Made by a program: the position numbers and the translations under genes. Shown in pieces: positions 35,667 through 47,067 of a stretch of DNA of 64,000 nt. The number at the start of each line of letters is the position of its first letter. The stretch's first letter is position 1. Source of the DNA: Melastoma dodecandrum. Its lineage: Eukaryota > Streptophyta > Magnoliopsida > Myrtales > Melastomataceae. The DNA is taken from contig JARUPY010000099.1 of the NCBI GenBank assembly GCA_029817715.1, positions 124,001 to 188,000 of the forward strand, given 5' to 3'. The notes below the pieces were generated by a model. The model worked only from the letters and a program-made list of their open reading frames with translations. It made no database searches and was not told the origin of the DNA.

Positions 35667-36952
35667 GGTGTTTTTTGCTTGTGAGACAACTTTTGTTAGA
35701 TGTGCTTTGGGGACTTGCATGTGGGGGAAACTATTGTGATTTTTCTGAATTTTGGGGACCTGATTACAGTTTATTTTTTTCCATGATGTTTCTTATGTAC
35801 TGTGGTTTCCTGTACTTTGGTCGACGATGCAAAAAGACACTTAGGCGAGTGTTCTGCCTGTAGTTAAGGTAGAAGAAGAATTGAAGTAGTTGAAGCTTCT
35901 CGTCCGTCAATGGCAAGTCGTAATACAATAATAGTGACTGTGGGAAACAAAAAATTAGGCCTTCCATAGCTGAGAGATGTGTATCAAGAAAACCAATTTA
36001 TGTGCTTGTATTTTTATTTTTAGGGCTTTCGAAATTATGGACTTGAATTTCTAAATTTGTGTACTTGTATTGAATTTCCTTTTTATTAGGCTTTGGACCC
36101 TTGGCCCAATTAAAAGAATTTGAAATTTCGGTATTTAATTTGGTTCGAATTTGAAACACGTAACGCTAACCCCCGCTTAAATTGCACCGCCCACTTGTGT
36201 CGAAGTAACATGTCATTGTCCTCTGTACCTTTCGTATGTTTTCTTTGTCGAAACTTTGGAATGGGTTTGGAAATTCATTAGAGTTCTATCATTTATTCCA
36301 AGCATTTATGTTTTAAATAGTATTTGAGTTACTACTACAAAGACCAAGTAATTTTAGGGGCAAAGGCCCATTAATATTTAGCTATGTGAAGTATTATTGC
36401 CCAACAACGACTTCTAATAGGCTCGTCATCAACCCAGCCCATGCATGTTCATGTCGTCACATACCTCTTGCTAAAGAGCAAGATATATATATATATATAA
36501 CTAAAACGCTCTCGGGAGATTTCTGGACCGATTCAAAGGCTTTGTCTAACTCATACACAGTACGTTCAATCCCATTAAGACTAGGACCCGACAGGTAAAG
36601 CGATCGGGTTGCCAATATTTGTTAATACTAAAGAATATGAGAAGGTGGGTTCGGTTTTTTATGAATCGAAATAAAAGATAAAACACACACACAAACTCTG
36701 AACTTAGTAGCTAAGGAACCAATGTCTGCGCACACTACCCCTTTTCTTTATATATAAATATTCGCTTAGCAAATGGTTGTTATTGTTGCAAGGAAAGCAC
36801 AAATGGTTTACATCTTCATTGAGCACTAGTTATATATATAATAGTTTAAAAATCAACAACCAGTATGCAGATGATTTGGCCTATAAATAAACTATGGCAT
36901 GAGGTTTTAAAAGGAAAAAAGAGAGAAAGCAAAGAACGTAGGCTTCACCGAC
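35667..36952. other. Spacer after the eS6 fragment
   Basis: It begins with probable copied eS6 3' UTR, continues through TTCGGTATTT-type repeat sequence near 36120 and includes a short (TA)n at 36482-36499. I see no gene. Confidence 0.5.
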
Positions 36953-37110
36953 ATGGGTTGGTATAAATGGTAAGAATTTTGTATTCACTTAAGGAGGTCA
37001 GGGGTTCGAAACCTATCGTACGTAACCACCCTTGTTGGAAGACTCACCCACTATAATCAGGTATCTTAACCGAATCGAATTCGAATTACTCGGACCTCCG
37101 AAATCCGAGT
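36953..37110 (+). mobile_element. tRNA-derived SINE
   Basis: An A-box-like TTGGTATAAATGG (36958-36970) and a perfect B-box GGTTCGAAACC (37003-37013) are spaced as in a pol III promoter. The body beyond, ending ACCTCCGAAATCCGAGTG, resembles the 3' part of plant SINEs. The tRNA fold itself is not intact. The borders are approximate because I found no clear target duplication. Confidence 0.65.
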
Positions 37111-37964
37111 GAACAAGTATGTAAACTTCAGCACCAGAAAAAGTATCAGGTTATATTCCTACCTTGCTATGAAAGAGAATTTTTCCACATCCACCGGTGA
37201 AAAAGGGACCCTCCCTCCCTAACCCCCTATCCTAAACTAGAAAATGTAAGTGTGTAGGGGGGAATCATTAAAGTTGAAACCTTGTGTTTGTGTGTGTGCT
37301 CTTATTTGATGGAGACAAATAAAACAGAAAATAAAATAAAATGACTTACTATTCTCACTTTAAGCTGAAAGAAAAGAAAAAAAATCACAACACCATTTAA
37401 CTTTTACTTTTCACCCCCAGTTTGTTTCTCTGTCCATTTGTAAAGTAGATGTCTCTAATTTAATCTTTTTTGGGAGGAAATGAAGAAGCATAATTCCTTA
37501 GGTGCTTAATTGTTTTAAAAAAGAATGAATTTTTTGGGAAAAAAATGTAGAATTCTTTATACAGAAACCATGAGATGTTTGGTGATGATGTAGCTTTGAG
37601 GTTCCTCTTTGATTGCAGCACGGATAAAGCAACCCATAATTTTCCCTAGTAAAAATAAGTAGGGGAAATCTGTGATTGGGATTACTAGTAGTTTTTATAT
37701 GCTCATCCCAAAAGAGAAGGGGACAGCTCGGCTCGATTTTTTTAAATAACCAGATTGGATGGGTTGTAGTTGTAGTTGTAGTCGTAGTGATGACATTTTT
37801 TTCCTCTGCATGTGCAACAATAAATACACCCACTGTTACAACCAACATTATCGACTTAAGCAATTATTATTATAAGGATTTTGTTAATGGATATTATAAG
37901 GGAAGGCCCTCAATATAGTAATTTTTATGTTTTCAAAATTATTTAATATATCTTTAAATAAAAA
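37111..37964. other. Spacer
   Basis: AT-rich sequence with a short GTAGTT-type repeat near 37766-37790. No gene or RNA is recognised. Confidence 0.5.
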
Positions 37965-38295
37965 AAGAAAAATTATATGTAAGTAACTCGTCTCTATGAC
38001 GAAAATATGGATTTTGAAAACTCACCCTCTATGTAAATAGGCAGGGACAGATTTTCAAAACTCACCCCTATGGCGCTCTCATGACGGACATGAGGGCGCA
38101 TTTTGAGAACTCACTTTTATATAGAGGTGGGTTCTGAACGCGTCTTCCTGGGGCGGGTTTTTAAAACACACCCCATGACTCGGTGAAATTCTTCACAAAA
38201 AAAGCCGAAGGAGTGGGCACCTATTTACATGAAGGGTGAGTTTTAAAAACGGTAAATTCACGTTTTACGAAACTCAAAGAGTTAATTTTTTTAAT
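37965..38295. mobile_element. Short inverted-repeat (MITE-like) element upstream of the BRX gene
   Basis: TTTTGAAAACTCACCCTCTA followed by TGTAAATAGG (from 38012) is mirrored on the minus strand by TTTTAAAACTCACCCTTC followed by ATGTAAATAGG (right arm near 38220-38255). Two further internal ACTCACCC/ACTCACTT copies lie between the arms. It ends about 75 bp upstream of the BRX TATA box. Confidence 0.55.
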
Positions 38296-38371
38296 ACAAC
38301 CGTATTTCCGTATAAAATCCTTATTATCTGCTTGTCTCATGATCCCCCACGCTAACTGAATCCCCCAAACT

Positions 38372-38379
38372 CTATAAAA
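38372..38379 (+). promoter_or_regulatory. TATA box of the BRX gene
   Basis: CTATAAAA lies 187 bp upstream of the ATG. It is followed by a CT-rich stretch (38405-38440) typical of plant transcription starts. Confidence 0.6.
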
Positions 38380-38558
38380 CTAACAAACCAACGACGCCTT
38401 TCAACGGTCACGCCCTCCTCTCCTCTTCCTCTCGCTTCTTTGATTCGCTCGGTCCCATGTGAATGGCTGTCTGAAAAACACCCTCAAAAGATCGCTCTTT
38501 TCCTCCCTTCCCAGTATTGGGTCATCCTCTGTTTCCGCGAAGAGGATTGTGGTAGAAG

Positions 38559-40824
38559 ATGTTGACTTGCATAACCTGCACTAAGCACTCGAGTGGCGGG
38601 GACGGTGTCCGCGGCAGTGGATTGGTGGCCTCCACAACCACGCCGTGGCATCGGATGGAGGAGGAGGACTGTGATTATGGCGGGAATGCCAGGACTGCCT
38701 CGACCTGGAACGCCATCAAGGCCCTCACTTCTCAGGTTGGCTAGAATATTAAAAGAATTTCAGGGAGTAGACAAATTGAGTGATGGATTGGCTGATTTGC
38801 TGTTGATATTGTAGGCAAAATTCAATGTGATGTCGGTTTGGAATTGGCAAGTTCTGCAGATCGTTTTCAGTTTTCCTTTGATTAGGGGAAGTTTGTTGGT
38901 GTTCATAGGAGTTGGCATTCGAGTTTGCATGTAACAGATCAGTATGTTTGTTTTACTTGTTTGAAGGATGAATCTCGTAGGATCGATTGGTTCGGAAGGC
39001 TTTATCGTTTTGAGTTTTCATATGATTGCTAGTTACGAGTTGCAGTTGAACAGATCTACTGAGGGCTTAATCTCTGTTTTCTCTGGGCAGATTAAGGACA
39101 TGGCCATAAAGGCCTCTGGAACATACAAAAAATGCAAGGCGTGTTCTGGGTCGAGTCACAGCCACCGTGGCAAGGGGAACCATGCGGACTCACAGAATGC
39201 TTCGGCTTCCGCCAGGTTCCGTGGTTATTATCTGAGGAACGGGAGCTCGAGATCAACCCCTAGGTTGTGGGGCAAGGAAATGGAGGCGAGGTTTAAGGTG
39301 TTCTCTAGCGGTGAGACCACTCCAGCATCTGTGAGCGGGAGGACAGAGTCGGCTGTTTTTGTGCTGGAAGACAGGCCAAGGGAGTGGGTTGCACTGGTGG
39401 AACCGGGTGTGGTAATAACGTTCATGTCGTTGTCTCAGGGTGGGAATGAGCTCCGGCGTATCCGGTTCAGGTAATTTGTTTGCGAAAATTACAAGTCCCC
39501 CTTCGACGGAATTTGTTTGCATAGTAATTGTCTTTGAGGTGATTCCAGCCATCATTCTATAGTTTCTCGAGTCGTAAGGTCATAATTCCATGTGGTACTG
39601 CTCGTAAGGAAGTTTTGATGTCTATCGGGTGGTCCCATTGATGAAGGCAACTCGAGATTGGGTCCAAGCTCAAATATGACATCTCCTAGTAGTATCTGAA
39701 ATATCTAAAATTCATTGCCGAATCAGTGATTGAAGAAGAAATGGTCGTCTGGTTGCTGCTATCCTTTGACTGGCCCACGATGTACACACTTATTTGTTCC
39801 TATCATTTCGTCGACCTGTTTATAGATACAGCGACGGTGGCGATGGCGACATCAGAGACGCCGAAAAAGTTCTGCGATCCAGAATTTATGGCGTCATTGT
39901 TTGTTTGAGTATGCAAAAACCGCTGCTGCATGTTTTGATGTTATCTTTCACTGAATCAAGATATATGACTGCTCAAGAAGTAAAGAAGAGATCCCGCCTG
40001 CTGATTATCTTTTCATGTATTGCTGATTGCCTGCAATTTCGTCTGGAGCAGCCGAGAAATGTTCAGTAAATGGAAAGCTCATAGGTGGTGGACCGAAAAT
40101 TACGACAAGGTCATGGAACTGTACAATGTTCAACACTCTAACCAACTGGGTGTGCCTTTGGCGACCCCTATCACAACCGAAGACGAGGTTACTAATGCTG
40201 CTGTTTGTTTGCTGTTATTCTTTCAATATTTCTTCTTATGCTAATCATAGATGACTGAATGTACGGGCAATAGGGTTCGAGAGTTGAATCAGTGAAGGCT
40301 AGTCCCAATACTCCACCACTGCACAAACAACGGCTGCCTCGAAATATTCATTGCCCTGCAGCAAGGATGGGCTACTCATCCTCTGATTCGGTTGAGAACC
40401 ATCGTATCATGCAGTCACACCCTTACTGCAGTTCAACTGGTGTCGTCACAGCACCGAAACAATCGAGCATTGGCGTAGCTAAGACAGAGACATCATCAGT
40501 GGATGGCTCTGTTTCATCAGGAGAGGAGGAGGCATTGGACTCGGGAGAGCTTTCCATGAGTAACACGAGCAATGTGGATTCTGAGTGGGCCGAGCAGGAC
40601 GAACCGGGAGTTTATATAACTATCCGGGCCCAGCCGAACGGTACAAGAGAAATTAGGCGTGTTCGATTTAGGTAATCTTCTAGCTCATCAGCACGATGTT
40701 TTCGCGCCAGCGGCACGTTACTTATGGTTCTCCAACCAATTGCAGTCGAGAGAAGTTCGGAGAAGAGCAGGCAAGAATGTGGTGGGAGAAGAACAGGGCA
40801 AGGATACAGCAGCAATACTTGTGA
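38559..40824 (+). CDS. BREVIS RADIX family protein, 389 aa, five exons
   Basis: BRX proteins are plant-specific, plasma-membrane and nuclear regulators of auxin transport and phloem and root growth. Exons 38559-38735, 39091-39470, 40052-40187, 40274-40671 and 40746-40824 join in frame. The N-terminus MLTCITCTKHS and the DMAIKASGTYKKCKAC stretch are family marks. The first BRX domain runs from EWVALVEPGVVITF through RRIRFSREMFSKW to ENYDKVMELYNVQ. The second runs from EWAEQDEPGVYITI through RRVRFSREKFGEEQ to RARIQQQYL at the C-terminus. Each domain is split by an intron inside the same Ser codon of RFSRE, which points to ancient internal duplication. Five exons match the layout I recall for Arabidopsis BRX (344 aa). 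Which member this is cannot be settled. Confidence 0.93.
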
Positions 40825-41198
40825 AAGACACTGTCCAGGCAATTTTTGGCGAGAACAAGACGACAATACTCCTTAGTCCGGACCTTCTCGACAAGTTGTC
40901 CAGCAACGAGACTGTTCAAGGTCGCATCCATGCACACTTTTGTGGAATTCACCTTCCATTACAACCTCGAGGCGCAGTAATTTCAATAGCATGCCGAGTA
41001 CGAGCACCGTTACCTCGCCGTTAAAATGCAACACCTCGATTAGGCAACAATGCATGATTCTCGTACAGTGAAGGAAGTTCGGTTGTGATTCATGACATGG
41101 TAGTGATGGTGAGCTACATATAATCTGTACATTTGCTTGAACGACTGAATGCTTGCACATAACATTATCATATAGAAGTCGCACGAATGATGAGATAG
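40825..41198. other. BRX gene 3' UTR and spacer
   Basis: Non-coding sequence downstream of the BRX stop. I see no other feature. Confidence 0.5.
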
Positions 41199-41529
41199 TT
41201 GCCCAAACATTTGAAAGTGTTAGATTTTTTTATAAGCAACGATAGAGAGGTTACTGCCAATACCATCACCCGAATACACCTAGAAGTCGCGGTCGTCAAC
41301 CGCGTCACGTTCGGGGTTTTAACTCCACTTCCCTTCTCCCTCTTTCATTTCTTAAGTTCAGAAAACCCTAGTTTCGTCCCCGAAAATTCCCCGTCTCCGA
41401 ACTCCACATCTGCAATCCCGGCATCTCTGATCCGAACCCCATCTTACCGACATCCCCATCCCGGCCTTCGACGTCCACGATCAGAAGCCAAACATTTGCA
41501 AGTGTTAGAGTTTTTTGATAAGCGACGTT
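41199..41529 (+). repeat. Pair of 40-bp direct repeats around a promoter-like fragment
   Basis: CCAAACATTTGAAAGTGTTA at about 41201 and CCAAACATTTGCAAGTGTTA at about 41488 begin two similar 40-bp copies, each ending near TAAGCAACG or TAAGCGACG. The DNA between is CT- and C-rich (AAACCCTAGTTTCGTCCCCG), like a plant 5' leader, and is unlike its AT-rich surroundings. There is no long reading frame with recognisable homology. Confidence 0.55.
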
Positions 41530-43740
41530 AAATCCTTTCAACTAGTTTGGTTAAAACCAAACCTTTTTTTCCTCAGCAAGCTCTGGGAGGACAAGAAATG
41601 GGATGTCATAAAAAAAAAAGCCCTTCGAAGCCCGACTTGCTTTAAGCTCGAACCAATGAAGCCTAACAACACCCCACCAGCCCATTCCTTACCATTCTCT
41701 AATCTCATAGGACAAATCTATGATTATCCCCAGTTATAACAATGACTTAGTGAAAACAAAACACGTTCCTTTTTTTTTTCTTTTACCCTCAAAACTACAA
41801 AAAGAATAAAAGGACACATTATTAGTGTTCTATGTAAAACAAGACATATGCATGACAGCCTATGTCTAGTCTAACCTAGGATTGAAATTTTATGGTTTCC
41901 AATTTCCCAAAATTTCATGATAACAGCATTCCATCCACCTTTTTATTTGTGTATAGCATAATGATCCAAAGTTTTAGGTAAACAAAAAGAGACACAGGCC
42001 TAATCTTAGATTAGTAGGCAGTTAAAAAAGCCTAAACCTTAGTTACTAATTATTATTATTATTATTATTTATGTTTGGAACAATCAACCGAATCCCCACT
42101 AATCTCTTTCCAAACTTAAGCAAACTTTGAACAGATCCTTCCGTACGAAAACAACCAATCCCCTCGGAATTATCATGATGGATATCAATGCTTAGTGATT
42201 TTCAAACAAAGTTTAGGTCCTAAATTTCAAATTAGCTTCTCCTCTTTTTTTCGTGTTTAGATGTCATGGTTTACAAGCACTTCGTGTTAGGCGCGATGTC
42301 TAACTCTGGCATGTCGAGCTCATACGACGCGACTTTCGGCCGACCATGCTTTTACATCGAGTATTTTCTTCATCACTATTGGCAAACAGGGTTTATCCTA
42401 ATGACCACGAAAGTCGGAGACACAAAGGATCACCGTCGATAAGGTCCGAGTGCGTCGGACGTACATTTTATGCGCCAAATTACCTATGATAAGACTCCCA
42501 TGATCATGACAACCCCCCGGAGGAATCATGGAGTGGAAGAATTCCGTGTCGCCGAAGGGAAGTGCCCTTTCGTAACTAAAAGAAAAAAAAAAGAAGAGAT
42601 TGGAACTGCTTTTTCGTGGTCTGTCCTATAATAAGCAGGAGAAGAAAAAGAGAGGCATAGGACGACATGACAATAACGAATATGAAATCTCATTATAGTT
42701 TTTGGTTTTAGGTACATCGATGACCTAGTAAAATAGTCCCATTTTCTCGTCGCTGGGCTAGTTCGCGACGGGCGTGTTGTGACAGTCGTCTCGGCTGTTC
42801 CGCCACAACAACATAGGATGCCTTCTCGATCGTGGTATCGTCGGCCCAAACGCGTCGTTTATATTTCGCTTTCAAATCATTAGGTGGGCGGGGATGCTGC
42901 AACGCAACCGAGGCGTGCTCCCTCATTTTTTTATCATCCTAGTAAGTTTTGTCCTAATCCTGATCAACTTATTACATTCGGTTTTGGGTGGTTGGGGTCG
43001 TATCTAATCTCACTCGATTGCTCGTCTCTTTAATCCCCTCTTTTTCCTTCTCAAGCAAAAAAGTGTAAGGACGAGAGACACGAGCGCCATCATTAATCTC
43101 TCATGCAAAGACACTAATTATTCTCAGGAAAGTCAAATTTCTCCACTTCCCTCCTAAATCTTCTTGATAAACTTAAAATAAACAAAAGGATCGATTAGGG
43201 ACTCCAGCTTAAAAGACATGTGAATCGGAAAAGGCAAATAGAACGCATGATTTGACCGCGAGTCGTCCAATGCTCCACTTTCCTTTTCCTCCTTGCAAAA
43301 TTTGTCACACATTATGAACAAATCCCGAAGCTTAGCAAGAAAATAGAGGCAAGAGAAATCAGACACCACTAAATGATTTTGTTCTTGCGTCTCGCGACGA
43401 GGTTGCTGTTGTTTGGTGTCTCTACTCGTGTCTTAAAGCTCATCAATGCTTTAACACAAGCATGCCAAACCCCGAATGTGAATGCAAATGTGTAAAGAAG
43501 CTCCAAACACTGACTGATTACCACTTCCACCTTTAGTTAGCCAGACGCCCACTCCACATCTCATCTCATATAGATGATGTTCACTTTCTTTATCATATGA
43601 ATGGATACGACCGTACGTGATATGACTAAACGTATTATACTTAGGTTAAACGAGGTTGTCCGTTGCACCCAATGAAACTCTCCGAGATAGTACCGAACGA
43701 ATAAAAGGAAAAAATGGAATGATTAAGGAATATGAGAATA
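41530..43740. other. Gene-free spacer
   Basis: AT-rich sequence with an (ATT)n microsatellite at about 42047-42070. A more GC-rich stretch (42280-42500 and 42720-42860) shows no reading frame I can assign. I recognise no gene, RNA or defined mobile element. Confidence 0.45.
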
Positions 43741-43751
43741 GGAAAAAACAC

Positions 43752-43823
43752 ATGGGATGGGATGGGATGGGATGGAGTGGTGTTGGTGGGGGTGGGGTGT
43801 GGGGGGGGGGGGGGGGGGGGGGG
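43752..43823 (+). repeat. GGGAT repeats running into a 23-base G run
   Basis: Several GGGAT units and GGTGGGGGTGGGG precede 23 consecutive G at 43801-43823. The strand has strong G-quadruplex potential. The length of the G run may be affected by sequencing error. Confidence 0.8.
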
Positions 43824-44386
43824 ACCCAAGAAAGGAAAAGAAAAAAGCTTAATGCATTGGCATCGATGCAGTGTTTATTCCATATCAACTCAAATCTTTT
43901 TCCTTCTTTTATATTATTTTCATTTAAATTTTACTTTTCTCAAACACGTACTTCTTCTTCTTTTTCTTCTCTCTTTATTGATCGTAGAAGGGCGGTGGTA
44001 AAAAGAAAAAAAATATATCTTACGTCAATTCATGGAGGGTGGGAGCAGTGTCCTACATACTACCCCTCCATCATCCAGCTTTATTCCATGATAGCGTTTG
44101 AAGGAAAAATATTCAATAACATTCGAAATTCGTAAGATAACGTATTTAATCGAGTTAGATTTACAAGAAACTGTGAAGTATTTCTAATATCGAGTTTGTT
44201 GAAAAAAAGGGGAATTCGGTGTTTTGAATATCGAGTTCAACACTTTGATTAGACGAACTCGGCATTAGAAACACCGATCTCCAAATCGAACTCAGTGCTT
44301 CTAACACCAATTTATAAGCATTATTTGACGAACTTTAAAAGTATCATATCATATTTCGTAAAATATTTTTTTCGCATACCTTATTC
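43824..44386. other. Spacer with a short hairpin-prone element
   Basis: At about 44100-44370 several GAATTCGG, CGAGTTCAAC, GAACTCGG and CGAACTCAG motifs alternate in opposite senses. The style resembles the inverted-repeat elements at 34692 and 37965, but I could not define clear ends. The rest is AT-rich with CTT repeats. Confidence 0.4.
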
Positions 44387-45356
44387 ATACCTGTTGAAGT
44401 GATTTTGATGATGAGCATTGACCTTCTGCGAAACAGAAGTCAACCCTCTACACTACAAAAACTACTCCTGATGAGAACCTTCTGGAAATATTTTTATAAT
44501 TAATAATTAATTACGAAATTAAGTGCGAATATTCCATGGGAATTATCCAATATGATCGTGCGGGTCGTGTAGAGCCGCCGAAGGGAAAATCCATCCTTGG
44601 ACAGGGGACGTTGTCTGCTAGCGTAGAGTTCACTACGTACTCGCGTGGGGTACGCCACGAAGTCGTTGTCCCGAGGGGATTGCGCATTAGTTGACATCTT
44701 TGGTACAGAACACTACGGTCCATGCTTTGAAAATCAGTCACCTGTAGTACAGAACCTTACGGTCTATGCTGTAGAAGGTTGACATTTTTGGTACAGAACC
44801 TTACGGTATATGCTTTGAAAATCAGTCATCTCTAGTACAGAACCTTACGGTCTGTGCTGTAGAAGGTTGACATCTTTGGTACAGAACCTTACGGTCTGTG
44901 CTGTGAAACCAAGTCATTTCTGATACATAATCTTCGGGTCTGTAGAGGATTGACATACGGAACAAAATATTCTGGTATGTGCTATACAATTCAATCACTC
45001 TAATGCAGAACCTTCTGGTCTATGCTTTGCCACTCAGTCTTCTGTGGTGCAGAACCTTGTGGTGCAGAACCTTCTATTGCTGATCACCTTTTGTAATTGT
45101 TACGAAGTTAAGTCTGAGTGAAAATCATCCAAATTTTGGGTGAAGAGTAGATGTAAGCAAGTTGTTGAACCACTATAAAAGTCTTGCGTGCATTAAACAA
45201 ATCACAATAAAATTCGTACGTTCTGTCTTACAGAAACATGTCTTTACGGTTCTGTTTAACATAAGCTTTCTTCCGCTGCGGGGTCCGTCGAAAATGAGTT
45301 AAAAATCCTTAATTGGACTTTAAAACTATTTCATCCTCTCTTAGGGTAACAATACC
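44387..45356 (+). mobile_element. Solo LTR (probably Copia-type) with ATACC target duplication
   Basis: A 960-bp unit (44392-45351) starts TGTTGAAG and ends GGGTAACA, so TGTT...AACA termini are present. It is flanked by identical ATACC at 44387-44391 and 45352-45356. Inside are a TATA-like CTATAAAAG near 45175 and an ending style (TTTCATCCTCTCTTAGGG) that I associate with Copia LTRs, as is TTTTGATGATGA near the start. No internal region follows, so it formed by recombination between two LTRs. Confidence 0.78.
44699..45090 (+). repeat. 44-bp tandem array inside the solo LTR
   Basis: The anchor GTACAGAAC occurs at 44703, 44747, 44791, 44835 and 44879, exactly 44 bp apart, each followed by CCTTACGGTCTATGCT or a variant. 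Alternate units resemble each other more (ending CTTTGAAAATCAGTCA versus CTGTAGAAGGTTGACA), giving an 88-bp higher-order unit. Units become irregular toward 45090. Confidence 0.88.
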
Positions 45357-47059
45357 TCCTTCATCATCTTTCTTCTTTCCTCGTCACCTTTATTCTTTCA
45401 CTATTTCGTGTTTCCTTTTCTTTTCTTTTCTTTACTTTTTCACCGTGTCTCAAGAATTGGATGTTATGCCACCATTGATTTGTCGTTAGCCAATTTGTAG
45501 TCGCCAAAAATGCAGCCATTAAGGTCGAGAATGGAGCATTCTTAATCGTGTACTTACCCTACAACCTCAGACTAATATCTCTAGTTGTTATGGAGGTTGC
45601 CCTAAAAAAGAACTTCCTCGCGTCGAAAAATCTCGTCATAAATAAATGACATCATCGGCAACGAGTATCCTTCCCTTTTATTTTCACTTTAAGATGTGTC
45701 GGGCGGTCATTCATTATTGGAAAATCATTTTTTAAAAAAATTAAGGAGCTTGAGAAGTCATTATTATCGAGATTTGCATATCTGACAGTAATTTTTTTGG
45801 GGGGGAATAAACGAGAATAATTAAGAAAAGAAAAAGGCAATTATATACTCTATTTCTATATTCGAATCTGTCCCACACCTCTCTAATTTAATATAATTTC
45901 ATGGGTCATGCCGCCAATGTAAGAATAATTGGGCGACATCGACATGCGTGCGGGTGGACAATGCAAGGATCCGAAGTCGCTCCCTCGACGTTGTCCGGTC
46001 GACCCTTCGAAGCGATCATCAAGGAGCTGTGGAAGATTTGAGATTGATCATCCCTCGGTTCTTAGATGAGCTCGTCCGAGCCCTCGATCGATTATCTTCA
46101 GTTCTTGTAAAAGAGTTAAAAAGGGTAGGAGAAGATTAAGCGTCCGTGTACCCTTATCCATTAAGATGGCTCCATAAATAACATAGAGTCGTCACTTATT
46201 TTATTTAAAATGGGGTATAAAATCGAACACATGCAGTCAAAGAAAACATGTCACGACTAACAGGTCAAATCACAATATCATATGAATTAATATCTAAAAT
46301 GAAGCTCTTGACGATGCGAACCTAACAAACAAGTTTCATGTCGATTTGACATCTAGAATTCGAGATATCAAGTAAAAGAGCGAACTTCTGATTTTCTGCC
46401 CTCTGCTTTGGTCGGAGGCTAAACAAATGAAACCATGCACTCCTGTTCGGATTTGATTGGCTCATGAACAGTCATGAAGATCTATCTCCCACCTTCTCCT
46501 CGAAGTCCTTAGGACGTCTCTAAACATCTGCATACTTGAACCGAAACGTTAGAAAGATAACACTTAGACCATTCGGCCAAGTTAATGGATCCTCCTAGAC
46601 CACAAAGAGAATGAATCTTGGCCATTTTGTATATTAATATAATAAATAGATTTCAATTTGCTCATAGTTAAAATTAACTAGAAACTTCTAAATGTATGTT
46701 GGCCATCTAATACATTAATTTGAAAAGCTCAAGTCCGTGTTCATGGGTTTGGGATTTAATTGGGATGATTTGCGTGTTTATGATTTAATCACCTAATCTT
46801 GTTAAATGGATGGTTTAAAAATGCCCCTTGATGTAATTTAAAATTAATTTGAGTTGGGACGACTAAATCGATAATTTCAACATAAGCTATACACAAAATA
46901 TCGCAAAAACTCTCCACTTTTTACATATTGTGATATAACTCGAACATGAGGTCATAATTAGTTCGTAGGCACAAATCCCTAACAATTGAATCATTCTTCC
47001 CTCCTTAAAGACTTGGCTTTAATTATGATTAGTCATCATCAACCAAGTCCCCCTCATGC
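45357..47059. other. Gene-free spacer upstream of the BIG GRAIN 1-like gene
   Basis: AT-rich sequence. The stretch GAGTCGTCACTTATTTTATT near 46187 resembles a dispersed plant retrotransposon motif, but no borders were found. I see no gene. Confidence 0.4.
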
Positions 47060-47067
47060 TATAAAAG
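47060..47067 (+). promoter_or_regulatory. TATA box of the BIG GRAIN 1-like gene
   Basis: TATAAAAG in GCTATAAAAGGAACG lies 404 bp upstream of the chosen ATG. A GTCAGTCAGTCAGTC repeat (about 47091-47105) sits at the expected transcription start. Confidence 0.55.

Noticed and set aside
39794..40069. Open frame in a BRX intron with DGDIRDAEKVL
   Set aside because: Resembles a PPR-like phrase only by chance; no repeat structure and it lies between two good BRX exons.
43641..43888. Pro-rich minus-strand frames
   Set aside because: Translation of the G-run and GGGAT repeat.
45948..46139. 63-codon open frame with charged residues
   Set aside because: No family match, no promoter context, and similar frames are expected by chance.
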